A stretch of 64,000 nucleotides of DNA from Lewinellaceae bacterium (GCA_020636095.1 JACJYN010000005.1:124001-188000); one strand, 5' to 3'. Counted from the stretch's first letter, positions 16,901-25,092 are shown. The notes: generated by a model not told the origin, from the sequence alone. Program-made: numbers and translations.

Positions 16901-17097
16901 GAGAAATTATTATTCAAACTCAAAGCTACCGAATTGCTTCGGTGGAGTCTTCAACTGCAATCACTTTACGAGAGCCTTTTGAGGGTGAAACTATGGAAGG
17001 AATTGGTTACTATCTTGGACCTAAGTTCGTAGGTGAGGCGTGGGAGGAATTGGTACCAACGGAGTTGGTTTATTTATCAAATAAAGATGATTTTTAA
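13903..17097 (+). CDS. Cassette C2 gene 1: large protein of unknown function
   Basis: 1064 aa, no signal peptide. Residues ~180-240 form a charged coiled coil (KKRELREAALKAEEEKRADIEKIDQEIEE). Residues ~400-490 are a Ser/Thr/Glu-rich linker. A beta-rich middle follows (FVIPEPAAFYRFAMTFQP, YKLSWGRGSSA). The last ~100 residues (TVSVQTASKQVAGNGTSFDP...IIIQTQSYRIASVESSTAITLREPF) look like the small beta domains with V.G.GT.F signatures found in phage tail/baseplate proteins (inference). It is first of five closely packed genes; the next starts 1 bp after its stop. It could be a structural or effector component, but no enzymatic motif was seen. Confidence 0.7.
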   Translation: MNELFRFMVVRSPKQRTENPQKRMLPLFQGLSPDNIQHFERYHANHGKDMVSNVADTFFNSNEFIKDWSQLHQNRRLVLNAIKALSEPISTDQIQQILSTHFNETVTDYLKGANYGEEKVQVIESLVVAMLLGEKTADFKESLLQLFQLLSAVEKIVLSNTNASFQELMQRVLILPKEIFPKPTNEAYLSKKRELREAALKAEEEKRADIEKIDQEIEEHKEAIDEMILLYKDELREGESTTNTNPTQTTSPEIVRAFTPSSNIFDKLKKLNQAIVKKNTGKAKSMNFTELIGKMESNIKSLVKEKEVLAKSNPSKGLVVQGYFVDYGTMGDCAEATTPTFSPFPEFPITLPKLVPVIGDLFKVRQDLVRYEKGEIAHIENVMKGESKVKKHRRFTKIDETNIEETETVNETEKDLQTHDQYELQSETNRTISNDKSSDAGMTISASYGPVESTADRNTSSASSSQSDSRTSSNYARDVTSRSVQKLKERVFKKRSVTKIEEYEIINEHSIDNSAPDAQHVRGLYHWVNKIYKVQVVNYGSRAMLEFVIPEPAAFYRFAMTFQPQEGKQFKKPPTPGYCKNGVFSKLQVSDISEYNYLKWAGMYNVGDLESPPKRLITVFANKSIQLNESGGNPATISENETSLKIPKGFSFLKGHYKLSWGRGSSAALNNDAKGEIGLSVQVGMKKALQLWGTEYGGDDNWLDDKFFGSSGEALSVGDIAEISGAAIWSDSTNNDIAIPISISGFCSLSLSINIVVSALCERTIDVYEQWQLDTFHKIINAYNEQLSQYHREIEVRAFNASMEIQGRNPFVNREVEKIELKKLCIAQMTGQQFESFNSVQAGATSVDFPEINLKESEKEGKIVRFFENAFEWHNMTYLFYPYFWSNRNHWIDLLQIQDKDPLFERFLQAGSARVQVPVRPDFEDTLFTYLNSTEAELKNKAPWSEDGDPEYYLSMLDDLLAQKGVDFEMNTAGTVSVQTASKQVAGNGTSFDPEKDIDREIIIQTQSYRIASVESSTAITLREPFEGETMEGIGYYLGPKFVGEAWEELVPTELVYLSNKDDF

Positions 17098-17098
17098 C

Positions 17099-18340
17099 AT
17101 GGAAGAAATAAATATATTAAAGAGTAGATTAATAGAGGTTAAAAGATTTTGGGAAGATGTAAGAGATAGTCTTAATGGAGCAAGTGAAATGGTTCAAGAT
17201 GAAAAAATAAAAAGCCTAGAATATAAAGCTTACGCTCCTGAAGTACATGGTAAATCATTTGAAGAAATTGCTTTTAGTTTATTCATTGATTTGCTATTTG
17301 CAAAAGTGGGAGGTGAACTAATAAATATGATGGTTAATAAAATTATTCCTGCTGATATTGCTCTAAAGACCATTATTATGGTTCCCAAAAATAACAGGGA
17401 TTCAAAAAAAGTTGTCCGAGCTCTAGAAGACTTTAAAAAAGTTGATTTGAATAACATCCGTAAACAAGTTGAAATAGTAATTAAAAATCCAACGAACACA
17501 TCAGATTATAAAAAATGGTTTTTTGAAGGAGTATCAATTGGCGGTAAAAAAGGATTAGAAATAGCAGGAGATAAAATTAAGAAATCAAGGTTCTCATCTT
17601 CAAATAGTAAGAAATCCTTGAACTCAACTGATGGTTTTAAAAGTGCACTTCTCGACACTTTTAAAATTGAAATTAGAGTTATTGAAGATTTTATTGAGAC
17701 GTTGGGAAAAGAAAATTTGCTAGATTATATGGAGGGAAAAGAAAAAAGGAAGTTGAAAGAAATCATTAACAAGATAAATGACCACTTCATAGAACATGAT
17801 AAAAAGGAAGAAATTTTTTATAGGAAAACAGGCACCAAACTTAGATTTGAATCGGAATTAAAAATCTATTACGCAGCTTGCTTACTTTCTTTAAGTTATG
17901 GAGGGGAATTGTTTAATTATAAAGTTTCTCAATATAAAATTTTGGGTATTAAACCTGATAGCATTCCGCAGAGGATAGAAAGTAACGCTACTTATTCAAC
18001 ATATCGAAAATTCTTAGATTCAAGGAATGGTGAAACATCGATAATTCCAATTTTAGACGCTAGGGTTGTTGATAATTGGGTTTACTATTTCCCTCATTAT
18101 GGATACAAGAATAGTTCGCTCAATTTTTCTCAAATGTATCCAATCCACTATCTAAATAAAAAAGAGAAATACAATGTTCTCGATAATTACTTCCGTTGGG
18201 TTTACTCTAGTATTATTTATTTGCCTTCTATAATAATATTTATTACTGAACTCAAATTCAAAGTACCCGAGCCAATTAAAAGAAGCTATTCTAATGGCTA
18301 TAATTCTGTCAAAGATTCAATTTCAGGTTATATTAAATAA
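17099..18340 (+). CDS. Cassette C2 gene 2: unknown protein
   Basis: 413 aa counted from the ATG at 17099. A longer frame begins at 17033 inside the previous gene, but the ATG just after the upstream stop is the natural start. The N-terminal half has hydrophobic helices (FEEIAFSLFIDLLFAKVGGELINMM) and many Lys; the C-terminal part is rich in Tyr/Trp (NWVYYFPHYGYKN). There are no known catalytic motifs. Probably cotranscribed with its neighbours. Confidence 0.6.
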   Translation: MEEINILKSRLIEVKRFWEDVRDSLNGASEMVQDEKIKSLEYKAYAPEVHGKSFEEIAFSLFIDLLFAKVGGELINMMVNKIIPADIALKTIIMVPKNNRDSKKVVRALEDFKKVDLNNIRKQVEIVIKNPTNTSDYKKWFFEGVSIGGKKGLEIAGDKIKKSRFSSSNSKKSLNSTDGFKSALLDTFKIEIRVIEDFIETLGKENLLDYMEGKEKRKLKEIINKINDHFIEHDKKEEIFYRKTGTKLRFESELKIYYAACLLSLSYGGELFNYKVSQYKILGIKPDSIPQRIESNATYSTYRKFLDSRNGETSIIPILDARVVDNWVYYFPHYGYKNSSLNFSQMYPIHYLNKKEKYNVLDNYFRWVYSSIIYLPSIIIFITELKFKVPEPIKRSYSNGYNSVKDSISGYIK

Positions 18341-18374
18341 CTTAGAATTCAAGCCAAATTCAAAACCAATCACC

Positions 18375-18902
18375 ATGCACCAAAAAATCTTCATCCTCGC
18401 TTTTATCCTAATCATAAGCAGCTTTATATTTTTCGCAATGCAGTTCACCTCAGGTTCTCCAAGTAGTAGTAATTTTTTTATTGCGATGGGGTTGATGATG
18501 GCAGGAGGAATTCTTTTAGCAGCTTCTAAAGCCAAGAAATTTTCAATGGAGAATGAAACTTCTTTTTTGGATGAGTTGATAAATATGGTGAATAAAACTC
18601 CAAAAATGACTTCTCCTTTAAAGCCATTATTACCAAAGGAAAAAGCAATTCAGATTTCATCGTTTAGAAAACTATTAAGTGAAAGTGAATTGGAAAAATG
18701 CCTCAAGCAAATGGAGCAACTTTTTCAAAGGGAAGGGAATAAGGCATCATTAAGAGAAGTTACCATTCTTCAATCAAGGCTAAAGGAAAATGATAAAAAA
18801 TTCCTTGCGGGTAAAATCTCCCATGAAGATATGAGTATCGAAAAAATAAAAATTTCATATGCCATCAATCATTTGATAGAAAGAGAAATTGAAATAATTT
18901 AG
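18375..18902 (+). CDS. Cassette C2 gene 3: two-pass membrane protein
   Basis: 175 aa from the ATG at 18375 (MHQKIFILAF). The frame is open from 18294, but that would overlap gene 2 by 47 bp. Two hydrophobic segments (~4-22 and ~33-52) precede a charged helical cytosolic tail (LPKEKAIQISSFRKLLSESELEKCLKQMEQL). Unknown function; part of the five-gene unit. Confidence 0.6.
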   Translation: MHQKIFILAFILIISSFIFFAMQFTSGSPSSSNFFIAMGLMMAGGILLAASKAKKFSMENETSFLDELINMVNKTPKMTSPLKPLLPKEKAIQISSFRKLLSESELEKCLKQMEQLFQREGNKASLREVTILQSRLKENDKKFLAGKISHEDMSIEKIKISYAINHLIEREIEII

Positions 18903-18968
18903 CTTGAAAATAGAAATGAGTAATTGGGCAAACCGTCAATTATGTAAACCAAAACCAATAAGTTGGAT

Positions 18969-20585
18969 ATGACTTCTATCCTATTAATACCTGTAATTTT
19001 AGTTGCAGGCAGTTTACTGTTTTATCTGTACTACAGACTATTCCTTTACCTGTGGGCTAAATCAAAATATCACGAATTTAAGAGAAGGTATGTAATACCT
19101 TTCCAGCCTTTGAGCAATCAATTAAAGCATGATCCTCTTACCAGAGAACCGTTTAAGGAAGGTGAGCTGGTAGTTAATAAATGCAAACAGTTAATTTCAT
19201 TAGATTCTTGGGAGTTATCCGGAAGGCAATGTCCCAATTGTCCTCATTGCATTAATTCTTACTTTCCCTGTAATGGTGATGGAGTTTATCGAGATAAGAT
19301 TAATCCAAAACCGATAGAAAGGTTATTGAGTATCTGTTTTGGGTTTTGGTTAGTAATCGCTCTTTTAAACTTTAATGATCTTTCGCCTACGAAAATTGTT
19401 TTGCTTTTCGTGGGCTCATTTTTAATATTAATCATCGCATGGTTTTGGTATTTTTTCAAATATTCTGAAAAAAAAACCATACCCCAAAAACTTGCAGTAG
19501 AATTAAACCCAACTTCATTGAGTAAGATAACCGACCATCAAATGATTTTCATAACCGTCCGAATCATGCCTTCAGGAGATGAGTTTGATGTTGAAATACC
19601 TGACTCACTTACAGGACGTGAGATCATCGAAGAGTTATTGTTGAATAACTTGATGCCTCAACATGATCCACAAGGAAATCTCTTTATTTATGAGATACTT
19701 ATAATGGAGACGGGAGTCCCTTTGAAGGAAGGAGTAGCTCTGGCTGAAGCAGGGATAGATGATGGTTTTACCCTTTTTGTAGTTCCTAAGCTAACAGCTG
19801 GAGGATATTCTGGAAATATGATTTACTACTTACCTGATAAATTTCAGTTTCGTAAAAAGGCGCAATGTACTGTAAGGATTGGCAAAAAAGAACTGGAAGA
19901 ATACCTATTGGCAGAAGGTTTTTTAGATAAACCAAATGTCGGAAATATTGAGATTAATGATTTGATGATTGTGCGGTTAGAAGAAAATGCAACTCGTCCT
20001 CATTTTAGAATTATTGGTCTTAATGAAGAGGAACAAATTATTAGTGATGGTTATTTTTCCCAATGGGTTTTTGAATTGCACCCCGAAAAAATTGGTTACA
20101 CTTCTTTGATTTTACGTATCAGCATGCCTCAAATAATTGATGGATTTGGTGAAAGGAGGAAAGATGTTTTTCTTCTGAACCAGGAAGTTGAAATAACCGC
20201 TCATAAAGAAGAATATGGTTCCGGTCAAATTACGCTTCAGGAAATCTTTGAATGGACTGAACAAAAAGAGACACTTAAGTCAGAAGTTTACAAATACATT
20301 GGAAAGAATGAAACAGGTGCAGCACTAACCAAACTGATCAATTTTTTTCAAAAATCAGATTTAGAATTATTGAATGCGATGATACTTTTTCAAGCTCAAT
20401 GGAACGAAGGAAAAAACAAAAACTTAATGGGTTTAATTGCTCAAAATGAGTGGATGATGATTCAAAACAAAGTGAATTATGGAATTTTAGAAATAATGAA
20501 AAACCTGGAAAATGAAATGAAATCAAAAGATAAAAATTTACCCTTTGTGAAAAATATAAGTGCTGAAATTAGCAAAGTAGTATAA
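18969..20585 (+). CDS. Cassette C2 gene 4: membrane protein with a treble-clef-like zinc motif and a ubiquitin-like domain
   Basis: 538 aa from the ATG at 18969 (an in-frame TTG lies two codons upstream). An N-terminal TM segment (~4-29) is followed by DPLTREPFKEGELVVNKC...QCPNCPHC with further Cys at ~101, a pattern like degenerate RING/treble-clef zinc domains. Two TM segments follow (~115-155). Residues ~193-280 (FITVRIMPSGDEFDVEIPD...GIDDGFTLFVVPKLTAGG) have the strand pattern of a ubiquitin-like beta-grasp fold, including a C-terminal GG, but here the chain continues for 260 residues. The remainder is beta-rich and then helical. The domain calls are inference from pattern and need profile comparison. 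Confidence 0.6.
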   Translation: MTSILLIPVILVAGSLLFYLYYRLFLYLWAKSKYHEFKRRYVIPFQPLSNQLKHDPLTREPFKEGELVVNKCKQLISLDSWELSGRQCPNCPHCINSYFPCNGDGVYRDKINPKPIERLLSICFGFWLVIALLNFNDLSPTKIVLLFVGSFLILIIAWFWYFFKYSEKKTIPQKLAVELNPTSLSKITDHQMIFITVRIMPSGDEFDVEIPDSLTGREIIEELLLNNLMPQHDPQGNLFIYEILIMETGVPLKEGVALAEAGIDDGFTLFVVPKLTAGGYSGNMIYYLPDKFQFRKKAQCTVRIGKKELEEYLLAEGFLDKPNVGNIEINDLMIVRLEENATRPHFRIIGLNEEEQIISDGYFSQWVFELHPEKIGYTSLILRISMPQIIDGFGERRKDVFLLNQEVEITAHKEEYGSGQITLQEIFEWTEQKETLKSEVYKYIGKNETGAALTKLINFFQKSDLELLNAMILFQAQWNEGKNKNLMGLIAQNEWMMIQNKVNYGILEIMKNLENEMKSKDKNLPFVKNISAEISKVV

Positions 20586-20608
20586 TAAGAATTCAAATTT
20601 TATGGACA

Positions 20609-21178
20609 ATGGACAAACTCAATTTCAAGCTCGCTAAGTGGGTATTAGGTATCATCGGATTGTTTTGCGTTGGCATCTTGATTTACTTGTATGTATCAGG
20701 TAATGCTACTTCCATAGAGGTAACAAAACTTCGTTTTGAGATAATTAAAGTAGTTCTGGCAAGTGTGGTTATAGGGTTGCTAGGTATATTGGTACCTCAA
20801 CAACTGGCAGAGAGAAAATATAAATCAGAGCTTGAAATGCAGGATTTTGAACTAAAAAAAGAAGGTCGCCGCTTGTATAGTGTTGTAGAAACTGGATTAA
20901 AATATCTACCGCAGAGAATGGCTGCCATGGAATATGAAGAGGCTATGCAACATTTGCAGAATATCCATCAAGCATATCATCTAGTGGTACTCTATCCTGA
21001 TTCAGATGATCCTGACATTGGTAATTATCGAAGCTTCTTTAACAGAAGAAAAATACATAAATTGAGAGAAGTTTTTTCGGAATTGATGTGCCAAGAAGAT
21101 TATAAGAAAAATGATGATGTACTAAAACGGATTCAATTAATAAATGAAGAATGGAATAAAGTATCGCAAAAAGAATAA
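20609..21178 (+). CDS. Cassette C2 gene 5: small two-pass membrane protein
   Basis: 189 aa. Two TM segments (~11-28 and ~48-62) are followed by a helical cytosolic domain with KKEGRRLYSVVETGLKYLPQRMAAMEYEEAMQHLQNIHQAYH. It starts 23 bp after gene 4. Unknown. The site ending C2 begins 12 bp after its stop. Confidence 0.6.
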   Translation: MDKLNFKLAKWVLGIIGLFCVGILIYLYVSGNATSIEVTKLRFEIIKVVLASVVIGLLGILVPQQLAERKYKSELEMQDFELKKEGRRLYSVVETGLKYLPQRMAAMEYEEAMQHLQNIHQAYHLVVLYPDSDDPDIGNYRSFFNRRKIHKLREVFSELMCQEDYKKNDDVLKRIQLINEEWNKVSQKE

Positions 21179-21190
21179 GAAAAAAGGCGA

Positions 21191-21255
21191 GAAGCGAACA
21201 CCGCATAAAACGGCCATGCCTTCGATTCCTCAGGCACGTCGTTTATGCAAACGTT
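21191..21255 (+). other. attC-like site 2 (end of C2)
   Basis: The left end GAAGCGAAC is the exact reverse complement of the C2 start GTTCGCTTC (13808-13816). The stem GCATAAAACG pairs with CGTTTATGC. The core GTT (21253-21255) is followed directly by GAACTAAACCGCC, the end of the recombinase/IS91 module. Confidence 0.82.
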
Positions 21256-21346
21256 GAACTAAACCGCCGTACCGGCGGTAGCTTTTGACCTCCAAAAGCC
21301 TTAACTCGTAAAGCGAAAGGTTATTATATCACCAAAACGCTTTACG

Positions 21347-22177
21347 ATGAAACCATTAAGAGCAAAGATGTTGCGCTATATGGAGCGCAGGGGTTACAGC
21401 CCATCGACAATCAGGGCTTACACGATGTGGGTATTGCAATTTGCTTTGCATTACGGCAAGAGCCCGGATTTGTTAACCGAAGAAGACATTGGCGCCTACT
21501 TTGACCACCTGAGGCGAAGCCGGCAGTTAAGCCAGAGCAGCCTGGCGGGCTGTTACAGCGGCATCAAGCTGCTGTGGGAGAAGGTACTGGGGCGGAGTTG
21601 GAACGCCAACAAGCTTCCCCGCAGCAAGCGAGCCAAGACGCTGCCGGAAGTATTGTCGGAAGAAGAAGTGCGCCAGCTTATTTGCCAGACAAAGAACCTC
21701 AAGCACCGGGCGTTTCTCAAAGTATTGTATACCACGGGCGTGCGGGTAGGGGAGCTGGTAAAGCTCAAGCCCGGAGACATTGATTCCAAACGGATGGTTG
21801 TGCGGGTAGAGATGGGCAAAGGAAAGAAAAGCCGTTACACGGTTTTGTCTATGCCCTTGTTGAAAGAGTTGCGTGCTTACTGGCTGGAATACCGGCCGCG
21901 GGTTTATTTGTTTGAAGGGCAGGTGCCGGGCCGGCATATCAGCATCCGCACGGTACAAACCGTGTTCAAACAGGCATGCAAACGCATTGGCCTGCGCAAG
22001 CAAGTAGGGGTGCATGTGCTGCGCCATAGTTTTGCCACGCACCTGCTGGAAAACGGAGTGGACACGCTGACGGTGAAGGCGCTGCTGGGCCATTCTGACG
22101 TGTCCACCACTGCGCGCTACGTGCATGTGCAAAACAGCCGGATGAAAGGCCTGCCGGATTTGTTGGCCCATTGGTAA
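21347..22177 (+). CDS. Tyrosine recombinase of the IS91-like module (C3)
   Basis: 276 aa, a complete XerC/D-like recombinase. A SAM-like core-binding domain occupies ~1-85. The catalytic residues are R133 (GVRVGE), Lys ~160, H223-x-x-R226 (HVLRHSFATHLL), H249 (LLGHS) and Y258 (TARYVH). The transposase starts 6 bp downstream. The N-terminal 57 residues recur, nearly identical, as fragments at 29149 and 63003. It may aid integration, resolution of intermediates, or movement of the module as a cassette. Confidence 0.88.
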   Translation: MKPLRAKMLRYMERRGYSPSTIRAYTMWVLQFALHYGKSPDLLTEEDIGAYFDHLRRSRQLSQSSLAGCYSGIKLLWEKVLGRSWNANKLPRSKRAKTLPEVLSEEEVRQLICQTKNLKHRAFLKVLYTTGVRVGELVKLKPGDIDSKRMVVRVEMGKGKKSRYTVLSMPLLKELRAYWLEYRPRVYLFEGQVPGRHISIRTVQTVFKQACKRIGLRKQVGVHVLRHSFATHLLENGVDTLTVKALLGHSDVSTTARYVHVQNSRMKGLPDLLAHW

Positions 22178-22183
22178 GGGGCC

Positions 22184-23410
22184 ATGGGCCGGCCCCGATA
22201 TGAAGTAGCCGATGTATTTCGGCTCAGCGGGCAGGCTTACCGTTCGAAGCATAAGCTGAGCAAGGCACAGCACAAGGCCATGCGGGCTATTGAGCAGTGC
22301 CGTACAGCGGCATTGGGCGGCCACCTTGATGCATGCGATGAATGTGGGCACATTCGCATCAGTTATAATAGCTGCCGCAACCGGCATTGCCCCAAGTGCC
22401 AGAGCTTAGCGCGGGAAGCCTGGCTGGAAGCAAGGCAGGCAGAGCTTCTGCCAGTGGGGTATTTTCACGTTGTTTTTACCCTTCCGGCGCAGATTGGCGA
22501 TATAGTTCGCTACAATGAGCGGCTGTTATATGGAACGTTATTCCAAGAAGCTTGGGCAGCCTTGTCGAAGCTGTGTGCAGACAGGCATTACCTGGGCGCC
22601 CGGCCTGGGATGGTAGCCATCTTGCATAGTTGGGGCCAGAACCTGCATTACCATCCGCATGTGCACTGCATCGTTCCGGGCGGTGGGTTGAAGGGTGGCA
22701 AATGGGTATCGGCCCGCGAGGAGTTCTTTGTACCGGTGCAGGCCCTGTCAGCTTTGTTTAAGGGCAAGTTTGTCAGTGCTTTGCGCCGGCACTACCGGGC
22801 TGGGCGGCTGCGCCTGGAAGGGTTGTGCGGCCGTTTTCGCAGCAATCCGGCCTTCGACAGCTTGCTAAACAGGCTGATGGCTCAGGATTGGGTGGTTTAT
22901 GCCAAGGCGCCCTTTGGCGGGCCGGAGCAGTTGCTAAGTTATCTGGGCCGTTACACCCACCGGGTGGCCATTAGCAACCACCGTATTGTGTCCATGGACA
23001 AAGATACAGTTTGCTTCCGTTGGCGGGATTATGCCGACGGCAACAAGCAGAAAGTGATGTGCCTGTCGCATGAGGAGTTTATCCGGCGGTTTTTGCAGCA
23101 TATTTTACCTGCACGGTTTTGTAAGATACGCTACTACGGTATCCTGTCTAACCGGCTGCGAAGGCAGGCTTTGGCACTTTGCCGGCAAGCTTTAGGGGTA
23201 AAACCGCCGCCCCAGCTTCCGGCTTTGTCCTGGCGGGAGCGCTACCGGCAGGCCGCAGGCGTTGATTGGGATGTTTGCCCGGTGTGCGGCAAGGGCCGCA
23301 TGTTGACGGTTCTCTGGATACCGGCTGGCCGGGGGCCGCCTTGTTGCCTCATGGCTAAAGGGTTGTCCACCCCATTGCCTGCGGCTCAGGCAGCTACAGT
23401 TCAGCCCTGA
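22184..23410 (+). CDS. IS91-family transposase (C3)
   Basis: 408 aa. The N-terminal zinc ribbon is C51..C54, C64, C69, C72 (CDECGHIRISYNSCRNRHCPKC). The HUH-like metal motif is HPHVH (157-161), and the putative nucleophile segment is YLGRYTHR (253-260). IS91 transposases nick single strands and move DNA by rolling-circle replication without terminal inverted repeats. Intact frame. The antisense frame 21527-22387 across the recombinase is a shadow. Confidence 0.88.
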   Translation: MGRPRYEVADVFRLSGQAYRSKHKLSKAQHKAMRAIEQCRTAALGGHLDACDECGHIRISYNSCRNRHCPKCQSLAREAWLEARQAELLPVGYFHVVFTLPAQIGDIVRYNERLLYGTLFQEAWAALSKLCADRHYLGARPGMVAILHSWGQNLHYHPHVHCIVPGGGLKGGKWVSAREEFFVPVQALSALFKGKFVSALRRHYRAGRLRLEGLCGRFRSNPAFDSLLNRLMAQDWVVYAKAPFGGPEQLLSYLGRYTHRVAISNHRIVSMDKDTVCFRWRDYADGNKQKVMCLSHEEFIRRFLQHILPARFCKIRYYGILSNRLRRQALALCRQALGVKPPPQLPALSWRERYRQAAGVDWDVCPVCGKGRMLTVLWIPAGRGPPCCLMAKGLSTPLPAAQAATVQP

Positions 23411-23596
23411 GGCTGTATTTTTATGCCTTGAAGTGGGCATTGAGCTTGAAAAAGAAGGAAGAAACGGCTATTTTAGGCAGCGGTTGCTGGCCAAAAGTGC
23501 CTATAACGGGGCCCGGCAGAGAAAAATGGGCGGTTGAAGGGCCGGAAGAGAGCCCCTGGATAGGCTGATACAATGCCCATAGAGGCCGCAAATACA

Positions 23597-23672
23597 GGCG
23601 GCTCCGTCCAACTGCATTGTATCTGACAGCACCGCTGCGCGGGGCCGGCAGATACAATGCTTAAAGATGGGC
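23597..23672 (+). other. attC-like site 3 (end of C3), variant CTT core
   Basis: The left arm ...CCGTCC-AAC-TGCATTGTATCTG forms a perfect 12-bp stem with CAGATACAATGC. The position of the usual GTT reads CTT (23660-23662). The following TTAAAGATGGGC is nevertheless mirrored as GCCCATCTTT at the end of cassette C4, so the boundary call holds. Confidence 0.7.
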
Positions 23673-23697
23673 GCAATTTAAATAGAAAAGTAATACC

Positions 23698-23705
23698 TAA
23701 CTTTG
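23698..23705 (+). promoter_or_regulatory. Possible -7 promoter element inside cassette C4
   Basis: TAACTTTG fits the Bacteroidota TAnnTTTG consensus, 27 bp before the C4 start codon and within the cassette. No convincing -33 partner was seen. Confidence 0.35.
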
Positions 23706-23731
23706 TATCTGAGTAAAGAAAGCAAGTAATT

Positions 23732-25078
23732 ATGTCAGACAGCTACAACGAGATTCTTAGAAAATACATTCTTAATTATGGACAGTTCGTTGTTCCTGTC
23801 AAGGCTTCTTGGTGGCCAATATGTATTGATTTTGTATTAAGAATAATAAGTCTTGTACTGTTTAAAACGGGCTTATTCTCTTTTGGACAATTTATTCAAC
23901 AACAAGTATTTATTATTCCGTTGGTAGTTGTGACATTCGGAATTATCCGTGGTAGAAATACTGACAAGAAAATCTCAGCAAGACTAAATATTTCGTTATT
24001 TTATGGATCTCCTTCATTTAAGATGGTAATTGGAATTTTAATTGCTGCAATTGTGAGTTACTTTGTTATGGATAATGTGACTCATGATTCATTTACGTGG
24101 GGAAGAAAAACCCTATATAGCCTTTTATTTTCATTTGGTTACTTAGTTTATCAATTCATTATTATCTTTTTGTTTAGTAGAACAGCTGTAGTTGATGGGG
24201 AAATTAAGTTCTTTCCACCCGAGAAGAAAAGTTACTATTGTCTACAGGTTCCGACCTTAGAAAAAATAAATAATGGTGAATTTTTTGCTCATGGAGAAGA
24301 GGGGGAAGAGGAAGTTGACACAAACGATAACTCTTTAACGATATTAGAGACAAATGCTAAAAATATAGCAGGAAGAATAGAGGTTTTTACCATAGAGAGT
24401 GTATTTATTGGAGCACTTGCCTTTTCGGCTTTTGTTGGAATTTTGAGTTCGGATAACGTACAGCAGGAAATTCTGCAACTTAAGAATCTTCCAGATTTGT
24501 ATTATGAGCTCATTAATGCCTTTTCTAGCTTTCAATTTGATAGATCGCAAGAGTTATGGGGAACTCTAAGTTCAGGAGTTAACTTATTTGGATTATTAGC
24601 TATAGAGATGTTAGTGTGTTCTATATTTTTTATTCTTGTATTAGCCAACAAGATGAGATTAGCAAATAGTATTGACAAACTAAATCACATCGTAAACTTA
24701 GCTAATAGGTATAACTCTAAAGAAGAGGAAATTAATTATTTGTCTCTTCAGAATATCGAAGGTTTAGAGGTTCGGAAAAAATATTTAGCCAGAAAGTTAG
24801 ACGCACTAATTACAGACGGGCAACATGTTTATGATCAAATTACACCTCTGTATAAGCTAGTTTCCACTTTACGGAGTACTGGAGTGTATCTGTTCTACCT
24901 AGTCTTGGTTACTTCTGGATTGTTTTACTCAGGATGGTTGTCTGTTTTAGTTGTTGTTGTATTCCTGGTAATTGCATTAATTCGATATTTGATAAATAGC
25001 TCAAGTGTACGAATGATTGATCTAATATTTGAAGTCAATAAACCAAAAGGAAAAGCAGATAAGGTTACCGAGGGTTAG
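23732..25078 (+). CDS. Cassette C4: polytopic membrane protein of unknown function
   Basis: 448 aa with seven to eight hydrophobic segments: three or four in the first 155 residues (PICIDFVLRIISLVLF, IIPLVVVTFGII, MVIGILIAAIVSYFVM, LYSLLFSFGYLVYQFIIIFLF), an acidic soluble loop (EEGEEEVDTNDN), two in the middle and two near the C-terminus (VYLFYLVLVTSGLFY, VLVVVVFLVIALI). It ends with a short cytosolic tail. No transporter or channel signature was recognised. It is the only gene of its cassette and probably carries its own promoter. Confidence 0.65.
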   Translation: MSDSYNEILRKYILNYGQFVVPVKASWWPICIDFVLRIISLVLFKTGLFSFGQFIQQQVFIIPLVVVTFGIIRGRNTDKKISARLNISLFYGSPSFKMVIGILIAAIVSYFVMDNVTHDSFTWGRKTLYSLLFSFGYLVYQFIIIFLFSRTAVVDGEIKFFPPEKKSYYCLQVPTLEKINNGEFFAHGEEGEEEVDTNDNSLTILETNAKNIAGRIEVFTIESVFIGALAFSAFVGILSSDNVQQEILQLKNLPDLYYELINAFSSFQFDRSQELWGTLSSGVNLFGLLAIEMLVCSIFFILVLANKMRLANSIDKLNHIVNLANRYNSKEEEINYLSLQNIEGLEVRKKYLARKLDALITDGQHVYDQITPLYKLVSTLRSTGVYLFYLVLVTSGLFYSGWLSVLVVVVFLVIALIRYLINSSSVRMIDLIFEVNKPKGKADKVTEG

Positions 25079-25092
25079 TAATTAGACACTTC

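Larger units (their letters stand above)
21253..23612 (+). mobile_element. Cassette C3: recombinase + IS91-like module, intact
   Basis: The module starts at GTT|GAACTAAACCGCC with an immediate palindrome CGCCGTACCGGCG. It encodes a tyrosine recombinase and an IS91-family transposase in tandem. It ends at GGCGGCTCCGTCCAAC (23597-23612), which agrees with the inverse of its own start at 12 of 16 positions. IS91 relatives with an upstream tyrosine recombinase are known. What is unusual here is that the unit obeys the start/end rule of a cassette. Confidence 0.75.

Noticed and set aside
21527..22387. 286-aa antisense frame over the C3 recombinase
   Set aside because: The sense strand carries all catalytic residues of a tyrosine recombinase; the antisense product has no coherent domain.
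21253..23612. Ordinary IS91 insertion unrelated to the array
   Set aside because: Ordinary IS91 copies would not be expected to begin at the GTT of a hairpin each time nor to end in a matching attC-like arm; four of four full-size modules here do.
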